64,000 nt of DNA from assembly GCA_017531225.1 (NCBI GenBank), contig JAFXLL010000012.1, positions 62,001-126,000 on the forward strand, written 5' to 3'. Positions 1 to 7,489 of the stretch are shown here, in pieces (the stretch's first letter is position 1; every line of letters begins with the position of its first letter). A program made the position numbers and the translations under genes. The notes under the pieces are model-generated. The model made no database searches. It was not told the DNA's origin and saw only the letters and a program-made list of their open reading frames with translations. The DNA comes from Bacteroidales bacterium. GTDB taxonomy: Bacteria > Bacteroidota > Bacteroidia > Bacteroidales > F082.

Positions 1-1
1 T

Positions 2-2191
2 GTCAGCGGGGCTGTGGCTCCCGGCTTCAAGGCAGAGGTGCCAGGTGTAGAGGAAGCCACACGCATCGTGGACCAGACTGAAAGCAAATCCAACTATACG
101 GATGAGCAAGGCCATATCGTTTTCGAAGGCGCGTGTATTATGGCCGACTCGTGCTTCTTCAAGGTGTTTTCCATCCCCATCATTGCCGGCGGCATCGAAA
201 AGGCTTTGGTCTCAAAGGAACACATCGCCATCTCTCGTTCCTTCGCGGAGAACCTGGGCGGTATTGATGCATGCCTCGGAAAGATCGTCCATGTCGAAGG
301 CGACGATGACGCCTACATAGTAGAAGCCGTGTTTGACGACCTGCCAAACAATGTCACGCTTGCATTCGATGTGGTCTATTCCATCAATTGGATGAGCAAA
401 GGAAGCCTCGAAAAGTGGGTCGGCAACGAGCGTTACACCAGTTTTGTCAAACTGCAGAAAGGTGTTGACCCCCATTCGCTCGACGAGGCCATTCACAAGA
501 TGCAAGCCACACATCAGGACTTGGAGAAGATGAAGACTGAACAAGGCAAGGAGTTGCGCTATTTCCTGGTGCCTTTCGACAAACTCCACACCTCCGACCC
601 CGAGGTGCGCAACACCATCATCATCCTTTCCGTGGTGGCTTTCCTGCTACTTTTCATCAGCATGATGAACTACATCCTCGTGGTGCTTTCCTCGATGGTG
701 AAACGCTCGAAGGAAATCGGCATACGCAAGTGCTATGGTGCGGGCGGTCACGAGATTTACGGGATGCTCTTCAAGGAAGCGGCAGTGCATATCGGGCTGG
801 CCTTGGTGCTGGCCACCTTGCTCATTCTTGCGGGCAACAACCTTGCGCTCAACCTGTTGGGCACTTCGTTCACCACCACGCTCATCGGCCCAAGCATCCG
901 TGTCATCGTGGCGGTCATCGCGTTGATTTTCGTGCTTTCGGTGATTGTGCCCGGGCTGCTCTATACGCGTGCCCCCGTTTGGCAGGCCATCCGCAACTTC
1001 ACCTTGAACATGCGCCGTTGGAAACTCTTCCTGTTGAGCCTGCAAGTGGCGGTGAATGTGTTTATCGTGGCGATGCTGCTCGTCGTAACGGGACAATACG
1101 AACACATGGCAAGCGAGGACACAGGCTACAACTACAAAGATTTGTATTACATTGACACATACGAAAATATGGAAGTGTTGAATCGTATCGTGGACAAACT
1201 GGCCACTATTCCCGAAGTTAAAGGCGTTGAAGGTTGCGCCATCTTGCCTTACTTGGGCGCAGAGGGCAATGTGGTGTTGAGCGAGGATGGAAAGACCACT
1301 TTGGTGTATCTTGCCGACGGCTATATGGTGACCGATGGTTATTTTGACATGCTCGAAATCCCCTTCATCGCCGGGACCCTTCCCTCCGACTCGTCGCAGG
1401 TGGCTATCAGCGAAAGCCTGATTGAGAAGATGATGGCCTACGAGGATTGGAGCGATGGCGCGGTAGGCAAGCAAATCGTCATTTCTGACCACAGTTACAT
1501 TCGTGACAAAGAAGGTAATTGGATAGGGATTGCTCCGTTTACCGTTTCAGGTGTTTACCGCAATGTCCGCATCGGAAGTGCCCTTGACCCGAACATGAAG
1601 CCGAGTTGCTATTTCCACGGTGACTTTTTAAGTCGGGGAAGATTCCACAATATGCGGTATGTGTTGGTGAAAGTGAATCGTGCCAACGGCAAGGTGATGC
1701 AGCAAATCCAGGATGTCGTGAACGAAGTGGCCAAAGGACAGGAAATGATGCCGGAAGTGAAACTGTATTCCGCCGAGGTGCGCGCCCAGTATGCCGACAA
1801 CCGCAAGATGCGCAACACCATCTTGGTCGGGGCCTTGTTTGCCCTGCTCATCTCTCTCATCGGCTTGATAGGCTATGTCAGCGACGAGGCCAACCGCCGC
1901 AGCAAGGAGATCGCCTTGCGCAAGGTGCACGGCGCGGTGTCGGGCGAAATCGTAAGGATGTTTGTCGGTGAGGTGTTGAAGTTGTCGCTCGTGGCGGCTG
2001 TCGTAGGCGCGATGGGTGCCTTCTTTGTCGCCCGCAAGTGGATCGAGCAGTTCGCCTTCCGCATCGACCTCTCGCCTTGGCATTTCATCGGTGCCGCCGC
2101 GATAGTGCTGGCCATCGTCGGCCTGGTCATCGGCATCTGTAGTTGGCGTATAGCGCAGACGAATCCTGTGATAGCCTTAAAGAAAGAATAA
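2..2191 (+). CDS. ABC transporter permease, FtsX/MacB type (5' end outside window)
   Basis: Membrane subunit of an ABC exporter of the MacB/FtsX class, which uses ATP hydrolysis by a partner ATPase to move substrates across, or mechanically signal across, the inner membrane. The reading frame is open to the first base, so the N-terminus lies outside the window and the GTG at 14 is not the true start. About 729 residues are visible: a periplasmic MacB-like domain, three membrane segments near residues 205-320 (the FtsX core, with the motif RSKEIGIRKCYGA), a further segment near 340, a second periplasmic domain, and a second FtsX core at the C-terminus with the matching motif RRSKEIALRKVHGA. 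The two half-repeats are typical of the long Bacteroidota permeases of about 780-800 residues. No ATPase gene is visible here; it may lie upstream. The substrate is unknown. Confidence 0.88.
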   Translation, partial: VSGAVAPGFKAEVPGVEEATRIVDQTESKSNYTDEQGHIVFEGACIMADSCFFKVFSIPIIAGGIEKALVSKEHIAISRSFAENLGGIDACLGKIVHVEGDDDAYIVEAVFDDLPNNVTLAFDVVYSINWMSKGSLEKWVGNERYTSFVKLQKGVDPHSLDEAIHKMQATHQDLEKMKTEQGKELRYFLVPFDKLHTSDPEVRNTIIILSVVAFLLLFISMMNYILVVLSSMVKRSKEIGIRKCYGAGGHEIYGMLFKEAAVHIGLALVLATLLILAGNNLALNLLGTSFTTTLIGPSIRVIVAVIALIFVLSVIVPGLLYTRAPVWQAIRNFTLNMRRWKLFLLSLQVAVNVFIVAMLLVVTGQYEHMASEDTGYNYKDLYYIDTYENMEVLNRIVDKLATIPEVKGVEGCAILPYLGAEGNVVLSEDGKTTLVYLADGYMVTDGYFDMLEIPFIAGTLPSDSSQVAISESLIEKMMAYEDWSDGAVGKQIVISDHSYIRDKEGNWIGIAPFTVSGVYRNVRIGSALDPNMKPSCYFHGDFLSRGRFHNMRYVLVKVNRANGKVMQQIQDVVNEVAKGQEMMPEVKLYSAEVRAQYADNRKMRNTILVGALFALLISLIGLIGYVSDEANRRSKEIALRKVHGAVSGEIVRMFVGEVLKLSLVAAVVGAMGAFFVARKWIEQFAFRIDLSPWHFIGAAAIVLAIVGLVIGICSWRIAQTNPVIALKKE

Positions 2192-2208
2192 GTATTAGGT
2201 TTTTTGCT

Positions 2209-2216
2209 TATTTTTG
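2209..2216 (+). promoter_or_regulatory. Bacteroidota-type -7 box TATTTTTG
   Basis: Matches the TAnnTTTG consensus of the primary Bacteroidota sigma factor, 26 bases before the ATG at 2242. It separates the zinc-ribbon gene from the upstream permease. Confidence 0.55.
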
Positions 2217-2241
2217 CGTTATCAAACCAAAATAAGCAATT

Positions 2242-2973
2242 ATGGAAAACGAAATGAAATTCTGTCAGAGTTGCGGAATGCCGCTGACTGACCAAGTGCT
2301 CGGCACCAACGCCGACGGAAGCAAGAATGAAGAATATTGCATGTATTGCTATCAGGACGGTAAGTTCCTGCAAGACTGCACCATGGACGAGATGATTGAA
2401 CATTGCGCCCAGTTTGTGGACGAGGTCAACAAAGGACTTCCGCAGCCCATCACGAAGGAAGAATACATCGGTCAGATGAAGATGTACTTCCCGCATCTGA
2501 AACGTTGGAGGGAATCCATGAAGGTTACTGATGGCGCAACGCCTGAGAATCCCGCTTTGGCCCCCGTCAAGACGCTGATTGCCGAGATGGCTGACAATTT
2601 GCCGATTACCTATATATCTTCAGTGGATGAAGAGGGCTATCCCTGCACCAAGGCGATGTTGTCGCCTCGCGTCCGTGAGGGTATTAAGGTGTTCTACTTT
2701 ACCACCAACACCTTCTCATTGCGCGTGGCACATTATAAGGCTAATCCCAAGGCCTGCGTCTATTTCAGCGACAACGAGGGCTTCAAGGGTATGATGCTTC
2801 GTGGCACAATGGAAGTACTGACGGACGCCAAGAGCAAGGAGATGATTTGGCGTGAGGGCGATACAGAATATTATCCCGGTGGCGTCACCGACCCCAACTA
2901 TTGCGTGCTGAAGTTCACGGCTACGGATGGCCGTTTCTACAGCGATTTCTATCCCCGCAGTTTCGTGCTGTAA
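2242..2973 (+). CDS. Zinc-ribbon plus pyridoxamine 5'-phosphate oxidase-like protein
   Basis: A 243-residue two-domain protein. Residues 1-80 form a putative zinc ribbon with CxxCGMPL near the start and CxYCYQDGKF about 20 residues later, the pattern of the 'putative zinc ribbon' family common in Bacteroidota and Firmicutes. Residues 100-243 resemble the FMN-binding split barrel of the pyridoxamine-phosphate-oxidase-like superfamily (ITYISSVDEEGYPCTKAML, then FYFTTNTFSLRVAHYKANPK, ending FYSDFYPRSF). Such proteins usually bind FMN, F420 or haem; the actual substrate cannot be told from sequence. It has its own promoter box at 2209 and is followed after 10 bases by a small membrane protein, so the two may be co-transcribed. 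Confidence 0.85.
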   Translation: MENEMKFCQSCGMPLTDQVLGTNADGSKNEEYCMYCYQDGKFLQDCTMDEMIEHCAQFVDEVNKGLPQPITKEEYIGQMKMYFPHLKRWRESMKVTDGATPENPALAPVKTLIAEMADNLPITYISSVDEEGYPCTKAMLSPRVREGIKVFYFTTNTFSLRVAHYKANPKACVYFSDNEGFKGMMLRGTMEVLTDAKSKEMIWREGDTEYYPGGVTDPNYCVLKFTATDGRFYSDFYPRSFVL

Positions 2974-2983
2974 AGGAACTGTC

Positions 2984-3385
2984 ATGAAAGGATTTCTGAA
3001 ATTTATGACCTTGTTCATCGGCATCGGTGCGGTGATCGGTGCCGCGATGATGTGGATTGACCCTTCGGGTGCCAAGTGGGGCATGGAACCCTTGTTGGAG
3101 ATGCTGAGGGCGAAGATGCCTTGGCCAGATATCTTTTTCAAGGACTTCATCCCCTCGGGCTTTGTGCTTTTAGCGGTGAACGGCCTCACACAGTTTGCGG
3201 CAGCCCTTCTGTTGTTCAAAAAGCATCCCTTGGCCTATTGGGCTGTGCTTGCCTGCGGCATCATCCTCATGCTTTGGATTGTCCTCGAGTGGTGGGTGTG
3301 GGGCTTCAATGCCATGAGCAACATCTATTTCGTGTTTGGGTTGGTTGAGGTTGTGGCCGCTGTGGTGGGTTTGAGGAAACAATAA
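2984..3385 (+). CDS. Small integral membrane protein, unknown function
   Basis: A 133-residue hydrophobic protein with about four membrane segments (near residues 5-25, 55-78, 85-105 and 108-130) and a tryptophan-rich stretch (LEWWVWGF). The start chosen is ATG 2984, which has AAAGGA seven bases upstream; a longer frame to 2927 would overlap the preceding gene. I do not recognise the family. The four-helix layout is loosely like DoxX/DUF4345-type proteins, but no diagnostic motif is visible. It lies in a tight run with the preceding flavin-barrel protein and the following phosphatidyltransferase (7-base gap), suggesting one transcript. Confidence 0.7.
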   Translation: MKGFLKFMTLFIGIGAVIGAAMMWIDPSGAKWGMEPLLEMLRAKMPWPDIFFKDFIPSGFVLLAVNGLTQFAAALLLFKKHPLAYWAVLACGIILMLWIVLEWWVWGFNAMSNIYFVFGLVEVVAAVVGLRKQ

Positions 3386-3392
3386 CCCTCTT

Positions 3393-3884
3393 ATGGCCAA
3401 CATCATCACATTCATCCGCGTCCTGTGTAGTATCGCCATCTTGTTTTGCCCTGTGTTTTCGGCAGCTTTCTATTCATTATACATCTCCGCTGGGGTTTCC
3501 GACATGATTGACGGTTGGGTCGCAAGAAAGACAAATACCGCCAGTGAGTTTGGTGCCAAACTGGATACGATGGCAGATATCGTTTTTGTCATCGTCTGTC
3601 TGTTCAAGTTGCTCCCCGTCATGGATATTCCCGTTTGGCTTTATGTGTGGATTGGCGTGATTGCATTCATCAAGGTCATCAATATTGTTTCAGGATATGT
3701 TGTCCGGAAACAATTTGTGTCGGTCCATAGTGTGATGAATAAGGTCACAGGAATACTGTTGTTTGTTTTTCCGCTGACATTATCCATTGTTGATTTGAAA
3801 TATAGCGCGATAGTAGTTTGCGCTGTTGCCACTTTCGCGGCAATTCAGGAAGGACACTGTATCCGAAAAAAAAATTCAAATTGA
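3393..3884 (+). CDS. CDP-alcohol phosphatidyltransferase family protein
   Basis: Integral membrane enzyme predicted to transfer a phosphatidyl group from a CDP-alcohol such as CDP-diacylglycerol to an acceptor alcohol in phospholipid synthesis. The full family signature D-x2-D-G-x2-A-R-x8-G-x3-D-x3-D is present as D37, D40, G41, A44, R45, G54, D58 and D62, so the metal-binding site is intact. Hydrophobic segments surround it. At 163 residues it is a little shorter than a typical PgsA (about 180-200), with a shortened stretch before the signature. The acceptor (glycerol phosphate, serine, inositol phosphate) cannot be assigned. It follows the small membrane protein by 7 bases. Confidence 0.85.
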   Translation: MANIITFIRVLCSIAILFCPVFSAAFYSLYISAGVSDMIDGWVARKTNTASEFGAKLDTMADIVFVIVCLFKLLPVMDIPVWLYVWIGVIAFIKVINIVSGYVVRKQFVSVHSVMNKVTGILLFVFPLTLSIVDLKYSAIVVCAVATFAAIQEGHCIRKKNSN

Positions 3885-3966
3885 TGTCACCTTTTGACCT
3901 CTGGACTTGTTATTGGAGCGAACTGGTTCAGAAAACAGAAGTCTAACAATCTAAAACAAAAAGAAA

Positions 3967-4449
3967 ATGAATAGTAATGTAGTTTGGGTGGAATTTATCA
4001 ACACACTTCCCGTTATTGCATGTGGGTGTATACTTCCCATTGTGTTTATTTGGTTGGAAACGCGTCGTAAGATTAACGAGTCAAGAGACCGTATGCAAAT
4101 TATAACAACGGCAATCGAGAAGCATCCTGACATGGATGTCGAAGAGCTGATGAAAAAGATTTCACCCAAGAAAAAGTCGTTGAAGGAAAAACTGCTTTCG
4201 AAACTGCTTTGGGGCTGCATCACCACCATACTGGGCATCGGCTTGATTGGATTTGGCATCTTCCTTATTAATACAATAAGCAAAGATACGCAGAAGATTC
4301 ACATGGCAGACGATGTTCAAACCGCCATTGCTTTCGGCGTGGTTCTGTTGGGCATCGGCATCGCTTTCCTCATCAATTACGGTATAGGCAAAAAGATGCT
4401 TGCCAAAGAGATTGAGGCCGAGGAAAAAAAACATGACCACACAACCTAA
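3967..4449 (+). CDS. DUF6249-like membrane protein
   Basis: A 160-residue membrane protein: an N-terminal segment at residues 8-28, a charged cytoplasmic stretch (residues 30-75, rich in Lys and Glu), and two more segments near 80-103 and 118-138, ending in a charged tail. It resembles the DUF6249 proteins that Bacteroidota often encode next to an ECF sigma factor. The stop at 4447 is only three bases before the GTG start of the sigma gene, so membrane protein, sigma factor and the following two-helix protein form one operon. An involvement in regulating the sigma factor is inferred only from position. Confidence 0.7.
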   Translation: MNSNVVWVEFINTLPVIACGCILPIVFIWLETRRKINESRDRMQIITTAIEKHPDMDVEELMKKISPKKKSLKEKLLSKLLWGCITTILGIGLIGFGIFLINTISKDTQKIHMADDVQTAIAFGVVLLGIGIAFLINYGIGKKMLAKEIEAEEKKHDHTT

Positions 4450-4452
4450 ACC

Positions 4453-4929
4453 GTGACGCGCGAGACATTCATAGTAAACGTAGAGCGTGAGCAAGAGGCA
4501 CTACGAGGCTTCTTGCTCTACCTTTGTTGCGGCAACGAGGAGGAAGCCAACGACATCGCTCAGGATGCACTGGTCAAGGCTTACCTCTCATCGGCAGGCT
4601 ATCAGGAGAAGGGAAAGTTTCGCTCGTGGCTCTTCAAGATTGCCCACAACACCTTCCTTAACCACAAGGCCAGTTGCCGAACCACGGAAAGTATCGACGA
4701 AGCACGGACGCTCGTCAGTAGTACTGCTGCCGATGCTTCTTTCGAACACCAAGACCTCTATCTGGCACTACGCACCCTGCCACCCAAGGAACGCTCTGCC
4801 ATCACGCTGTTTTATCTCAACGGCTATAATATTAAGGAGATTGCCGCGATTACCGAGGCGTCGGAAGATGCCGTAAAGAAACAACTCTCACGGGGACGTG
4901 ACCAACTGAAAGAAAAACTGAAGCTATGA
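4453..4929 (+). CDS. ECF-type RNA polymerase sigma factor
   Basis: A 158-residue sigma-70 family regulator with only regions 2 and 4. Region 2 (about residues 15-80) contains NDIAQDALVKAY and GKFRSWLFKIAHN, the -10 recognition and core-binding signature. Region 4 (about 105-155) contains LPPKERSAITLFYLNGYNIKEI, a helix-turn-helix that reads the -35 element. The start is GTG at 4453, directly after the upstream stop. The next gene begins at ATG 4926 in an ATGA overlap, the usual arrangement for a sigma factor and its membrane-bound regulator. The target regulon is not visible. Confidence 0.9.
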   Translation: MTRETFIVNVEREQEALRGFLLYLCCGNEEEANDIAQDALVKAYLSSAGYQEKGKFRSWLFKIAHNTFLNHKASCRTTESIDEARTLVSSTAADASFEHQDLYLALRTLPPKERSAITLFYLNGYNIKEIAAITEASEDAVKKQLSRGRDQLKEKLKL

Positions 4930-5348
4930 ATAAAGACCAAGCCCTTGAGGATCTTTTCCTCGCTCAAAAACCTCAATTCGACGACAGCGAAGCCTTTATG
5001 GCCTCGCTCAATAAGCGTTTGGATGCCGTGGAGTACGTCAAACAGCATCAGGAGGCCACAATTCGCCGCTATAAGATGGCCGTGGTGATTGCCTTTATCG
5101 TGGGCATCATCAGCGGCGCCATCACTATCGCATACATTCTTTCCATGCCCACCGAAGTTCATCTTATCAACTTCCAAGTGGAAACAGGCGTCCTATCTTG
5201 GTTTGCTGCGAACTCCCGACTCCTTACCGCCACGGTGCTCTCCCTGCTCATTACCCTTGGACTTTTCAGTATTGTCAGTAATGTTAGGGATATTAGGAGC
5301 ATGCGGACTCGCTCACTTGAACTTGCCGCTGAGAATCCTCGCTCTTAA
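4926..5348 (+). CDS. Putative anti-sigma-type two-helix membrane protein
   Basis: A 140-residue protein with a soluble N-terminal part (residues 1-50) and two membrane segments (about 51-73 and 92-116). It overlaps the sigma gene by four bases (ATGA), so translation is coupled. No zinc-binding anti-sigma motif (HxxxCxxC) is visible; the role as a membrane regulator of the sigma factor is inferred from position and topology. Its final codon overlaps a short minus-strand frame at 5345-5440. Confidence 0.65.
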   Translation: MNKDQALEDLFLAQKPQFDDSEAFMASLNKRLDAVEYVKQHQEATIRRYKMAVVIAFIVGIISGAITIAYILSMPTEVHLINFQVETGVLSWFAANSRLLTATVLSLLITLGLFSIVSNVRDIRSMRTRSLELAAENPRS

Positions 5349-5440
5349 GCAAGATCGCCGCTCTGTTTCACCACCTGGTAAACAGCTTGAGCTTCTACTT
5401 CACCAAAAGAATTTATTAGTATTTCGGGAGTAATCTCCAT
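5345..5440 (-). CDS. Possible 31-residue protein downstream of DUF1905 gene
   Basis: A minus-strand frame starts at ATG 5440, three bases after the stop of the DUF1905 gene, and encodes 31 residues beginning MEITPEILINSFGEVEAQAV. The close spacing suggests translation with the upstream gene, but the frame is too short for family recognition and it overlaps the 3' end of the opposite gene. It could be chance or the remnant of a larger gene. Confidence 0.25.
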   Translation of the reverse strand: MEITPEILINSFGEVEAQAVYQVVKQSGDLA

Positions 5441-5443
5441 GTC

Positions 5444-5704
5444 TTATCGTTCCACAAAAGTTACATGCACTGTATCACCAAAAGTCTTCCCGATTTGCTT
5501 CCGAATATCCTTCCGCAAACCGATAATATAACATGGCGTTCCCATCTGGACGATTTGTCCATCATAAGGGACCCCGTCGAAAGTAGCGTGAACCAACAAC
5601 CTGCCTTTTCCGAACAGCGCCTTGATATCAAATGGCACCTCTACGTATGCGGCATCCATGTCCTCGTTTTGGAGAATGACGGCATCAAATTCCAAGCAAT
5701 CCAT
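5444..5704 (-). CDS. DUF1905 domain protein
   Basis: An 86-residue single-domain protein matching the DUF1905 pattern: an opening strand ([21 protein letters not shown]), the central [24 protein letters not shown], and the closing [22 protein letters not shown]. The family is a small beta-barrel often found alone or fused to YdeI-type domains; its biochemical role is not established. It sits 10 bases downstream of the GNAT gene on the same strand and is probably co-transcribed with it from the promoter near 6240. Confidence 0.8.
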   Translation of the reverse strand: MDCLEFDAVILQNEDMDAAYVEVPFDIKALFGKGRLLVHATFDGVPYDGQIVQMGTPCYIIGLRKDIRKQIGKTFGDTVHVTFVER

Positions 5705-5714
5705 ATCACAAAAA

Positions 5715-6233
5715 TCAAGGTCTTTCCAGTTTCATCACCTTTACGGGAGTGTCTTCTCCGTGATAGAGATGGCTGCACCAATTGATTTCTCCTGTGTCGC
5801 GGAAACCACATTTTTCCATCACCCGACCTGAGGCAGGGTTGTTGACAAAGTAGTCACTCCAAAGGTTGTCAAATCCTTTTTCGTTGAAGCAGAAATCAAT
5901 TAAAACCTTTAAAGCCTCGGTGCAAATGCCTTGATTCCAATAAGGTCGCGCTATCCAGTAGCCTGTTTCGGCATCGTTTTCACCGATGTTAATATTGCTT
6001 TCTCCATGAACGAAATAGCCTATGCAGCCAATGGCTTCTCCAGTCTCCTTTAGCTCGATGGCCCACATGTGGTCGCCACTGAAAAGCGTACGGATAATTT
6101 CTAGACTCTCTTCCACACTTTTATGCGGAGGCCATCCGGCACGGGGACCCACCTCGGGATCGGAGGCATATTTGAATAACGTCTCGGCATCGCTCTCACG
6201 CCACGGACGAAGTAGAATTCTTTCTGTTTCCAT
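5715..6233 (-). CDS. GNAT family N-acetyltransferase (RimJ/RimL type)
   Basis: A 172-residue acetyltransferase of the RimJ/RimL-like GNAT subgroup, which moves an acetyl group from acetyl-CoA to a protein N-terminus or small molecule. Visible features are the opening [17 protein letters not shown], the central [23 protein letters not shown] (the acetyl-CoA pyrophosphate-binding turn) and [13 protein letters not shown]. The start is set at ATG 6233 rather than six codons upstream because the -7 box (6238-6245) ends only four bases before it, which would leave almost no leader. The substrate cannot be predicted. It leads a short minus-strand unit with the DUF1905 gene. Confidence 0.88.
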   Translation of the reverse strand: METERILLRPWRESDAETLFKYASDPEVGPRAGWPPHKSVEESLEIIRTLFSGDHMWAIELKETGEAIGCIGYFVHGESNINIGENDAETGYWIARPYWNQGICTEALKVLIDFCFNEKGFDNLWSDYFVNNPASGRVMEKCGFRDTGEINWCSHLYHGEDTPVKVMKLERP

Positions 6234-6237
6234 GACG

Positions 6238-6245
6238 CAAAGATA
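6238..6245 (-). promoter_or_regulatory. -7 box TATCTTTG for the GNAT gene
   Basis: Minus-strand TAnnTTTG element ending four bases before ATG 6233, so the transcript is probably leaderless or nearly so. It decides the start of the acetyltransferase. Confidence 0.55.
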
Positions 6246-6266
6246 CAACAATACATCTTTTGTCTC

Positions 6267-6880
6267 TCAAATAATCGCTGAAATCAATCCCATCATGTTG
6301 CCCGCCATGTGGACAAGAATGGCGAAAATGTGGTTGTTGTATTTTTCTTGATAGTAGCCTGCGAAGAGTCCTAAGACAAAGGTAAAAACAAGGATGCGAA
6401 CCATGAATAAGACGCCAACACCTGAAACGACTAGTATTAAATGAGCCAGACTAAAGGCCAAAGCACTGATCAGAACTGGAAGACTAATCCGTCTGCGAAG
6501 CAGGGTGAATCCCTTGTCACCCAAAGGTCTTAGGTAGTTTTGCAGGAATCCACGGAACAGGCTCTCTTCGGCCACAGGTGCCAAAATCATATCGAAAACT
6601 AAAAACTGAAGCAGTGAAGCTGTTTGAATTGAGGTACAGCGATACGAAAGTTCACCTGTTTCCTCAAGGCAATGATTAGCCCAAGGGTTTGCCGATACGT
6701 TGGTGAAGCTGTCGGATCTGCTTACTTTCGGGGTCGTCATCCTCGAAGAAGTTCGCGTCCATGGTTAGAGGCACCTTAGGCACCTCTTTCTTTTTCTTGC
6801 GTTCTTGTAGAAGACAGGTGTTTGATGGTGCTTTTTTGTTCCTTTACCAATTTGGCGAAATACGCTTCTTTATCATTCAT
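6267..6880 (-). pseudogene. Broken CPBP-family intramembrane protease gene
   Basis: The C-terminal 157-codon frame (6740-6267) has the CPBP (Abi/Rce1-like) glutamate motif EESLFRGFLQNYLRPLG, two later hydrophobic segments and the conserved HMAGN near the end. Its own first 45 residues are not membrane-like and look out of frame. Immediately upstream, other frames on the same strand read sensibly: ATG 6880 opens KEAYFAKLVKEQKSTIK, and after a shift a second frame reads KKKKEVPKVPLTMDANFF, then DDDPESKQIRQLHQRIGKPLG to a stop at 6676. A third frame there gives LGLIIALRK. The pieces look like one gene with at least two frameshifts and loss of the first membrane helices; family members usually have 200-300 residues. 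The 157-residue frame alone could still be expressed, but it lacks the expected first half. Confidence 0.6.
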
Positions 6881-7003
6881 TTTTTAGTGTTTTGTCCCTT
6901 AGATGCAGGAAGTAGCTTAAAAATTACAAAGAAAGAATATTTTTTTGAAAAAAGTGTAAGATTTTGAGGATTTCGACGATATAATAACAAACGAACGCAG
7001 GTA

Positions 7004-7489
7004 ATGACGACGGAGGAGTTCAAGCGAAACATTCTGAAGATGCAACCCCGATTGCAGCGGATGGCTGAGTACATCGTCGGTGATTCGGACAGCGCGGCGG
7101 ATGCTGTTCAAGAAGCCGTCATCGCCTTGTGGGAACAGCGTTCAACGATAAAAAGTCAAGAAATAGAGAAACTCAGCCTGACGGTGGTGAAGCGGCGCAG
7201 CATCGATCTGCTCAGGAAACAGAAACCCACGGTGGACATTGATGCGGAAAGTCTGATGTTGGCTGAACCTCCGCAAGACAATCAGGAAGAGCGGTACCGT
7301 ATGGCCCGTCAACTTGTAGACCGGTTGCCTGCCCGACAGCGTAACGTCATCCTGATGAAATACGAAGAGGGCCTCAGCATGGAAGAGATTGAAAAAGCGA
7401 CGGGGATGAGCAGCACCCATGTGTATGCGACGCTCTCTCGGGCCTACAAATCATTAAGGGAAACCATAAAACAATATAAGGAGGAATGA
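7004..7489 (+). CDS. ECF-type RNA polymerase sigma factor (second)
   Basis: A 161-residue ECF sigma factor. Region 2 spans about residues 8-70 (YIVGDSDSAADAVQEAVIALW, then VVKRRSIDLLRKQ) and region 4 about 100-155 (RLPARQRNVILMKYEEGLSMEEI with ATGMSSTHVYATLSRAY as the DNA-reading helix). It starts at ATG 7004, after about 120 bases of AT-rich leader containing nothing else I can name. It overlaps the next gene by ATGA (7486-7489). The following transmembrane protein and outer-membrane protein probably belong to the same operon, pointing to envelope-related control. Confidence 0.9.
   Translation: MTTEEFKRNILKMQPRLQRMAEYIVGDSDSAADAVQEAVIALWEQRSTIKSQEIEKLSLTVVKRRSIDLLRKQKPTVDIDAESLMLAEPPQDNQEERYRMARQLVDRLPARQRNVILMKYEEGLSMEEIEKATGMSSTHVYATLSRAYKSLRETIKQYKEE

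Noticed and set aside
647-1492. Minus-strand open frame of 281 codons in the permease gene
   Set aside because: It is antisense to clear FtsX domains and its translation is His/Gln-rich with no features.
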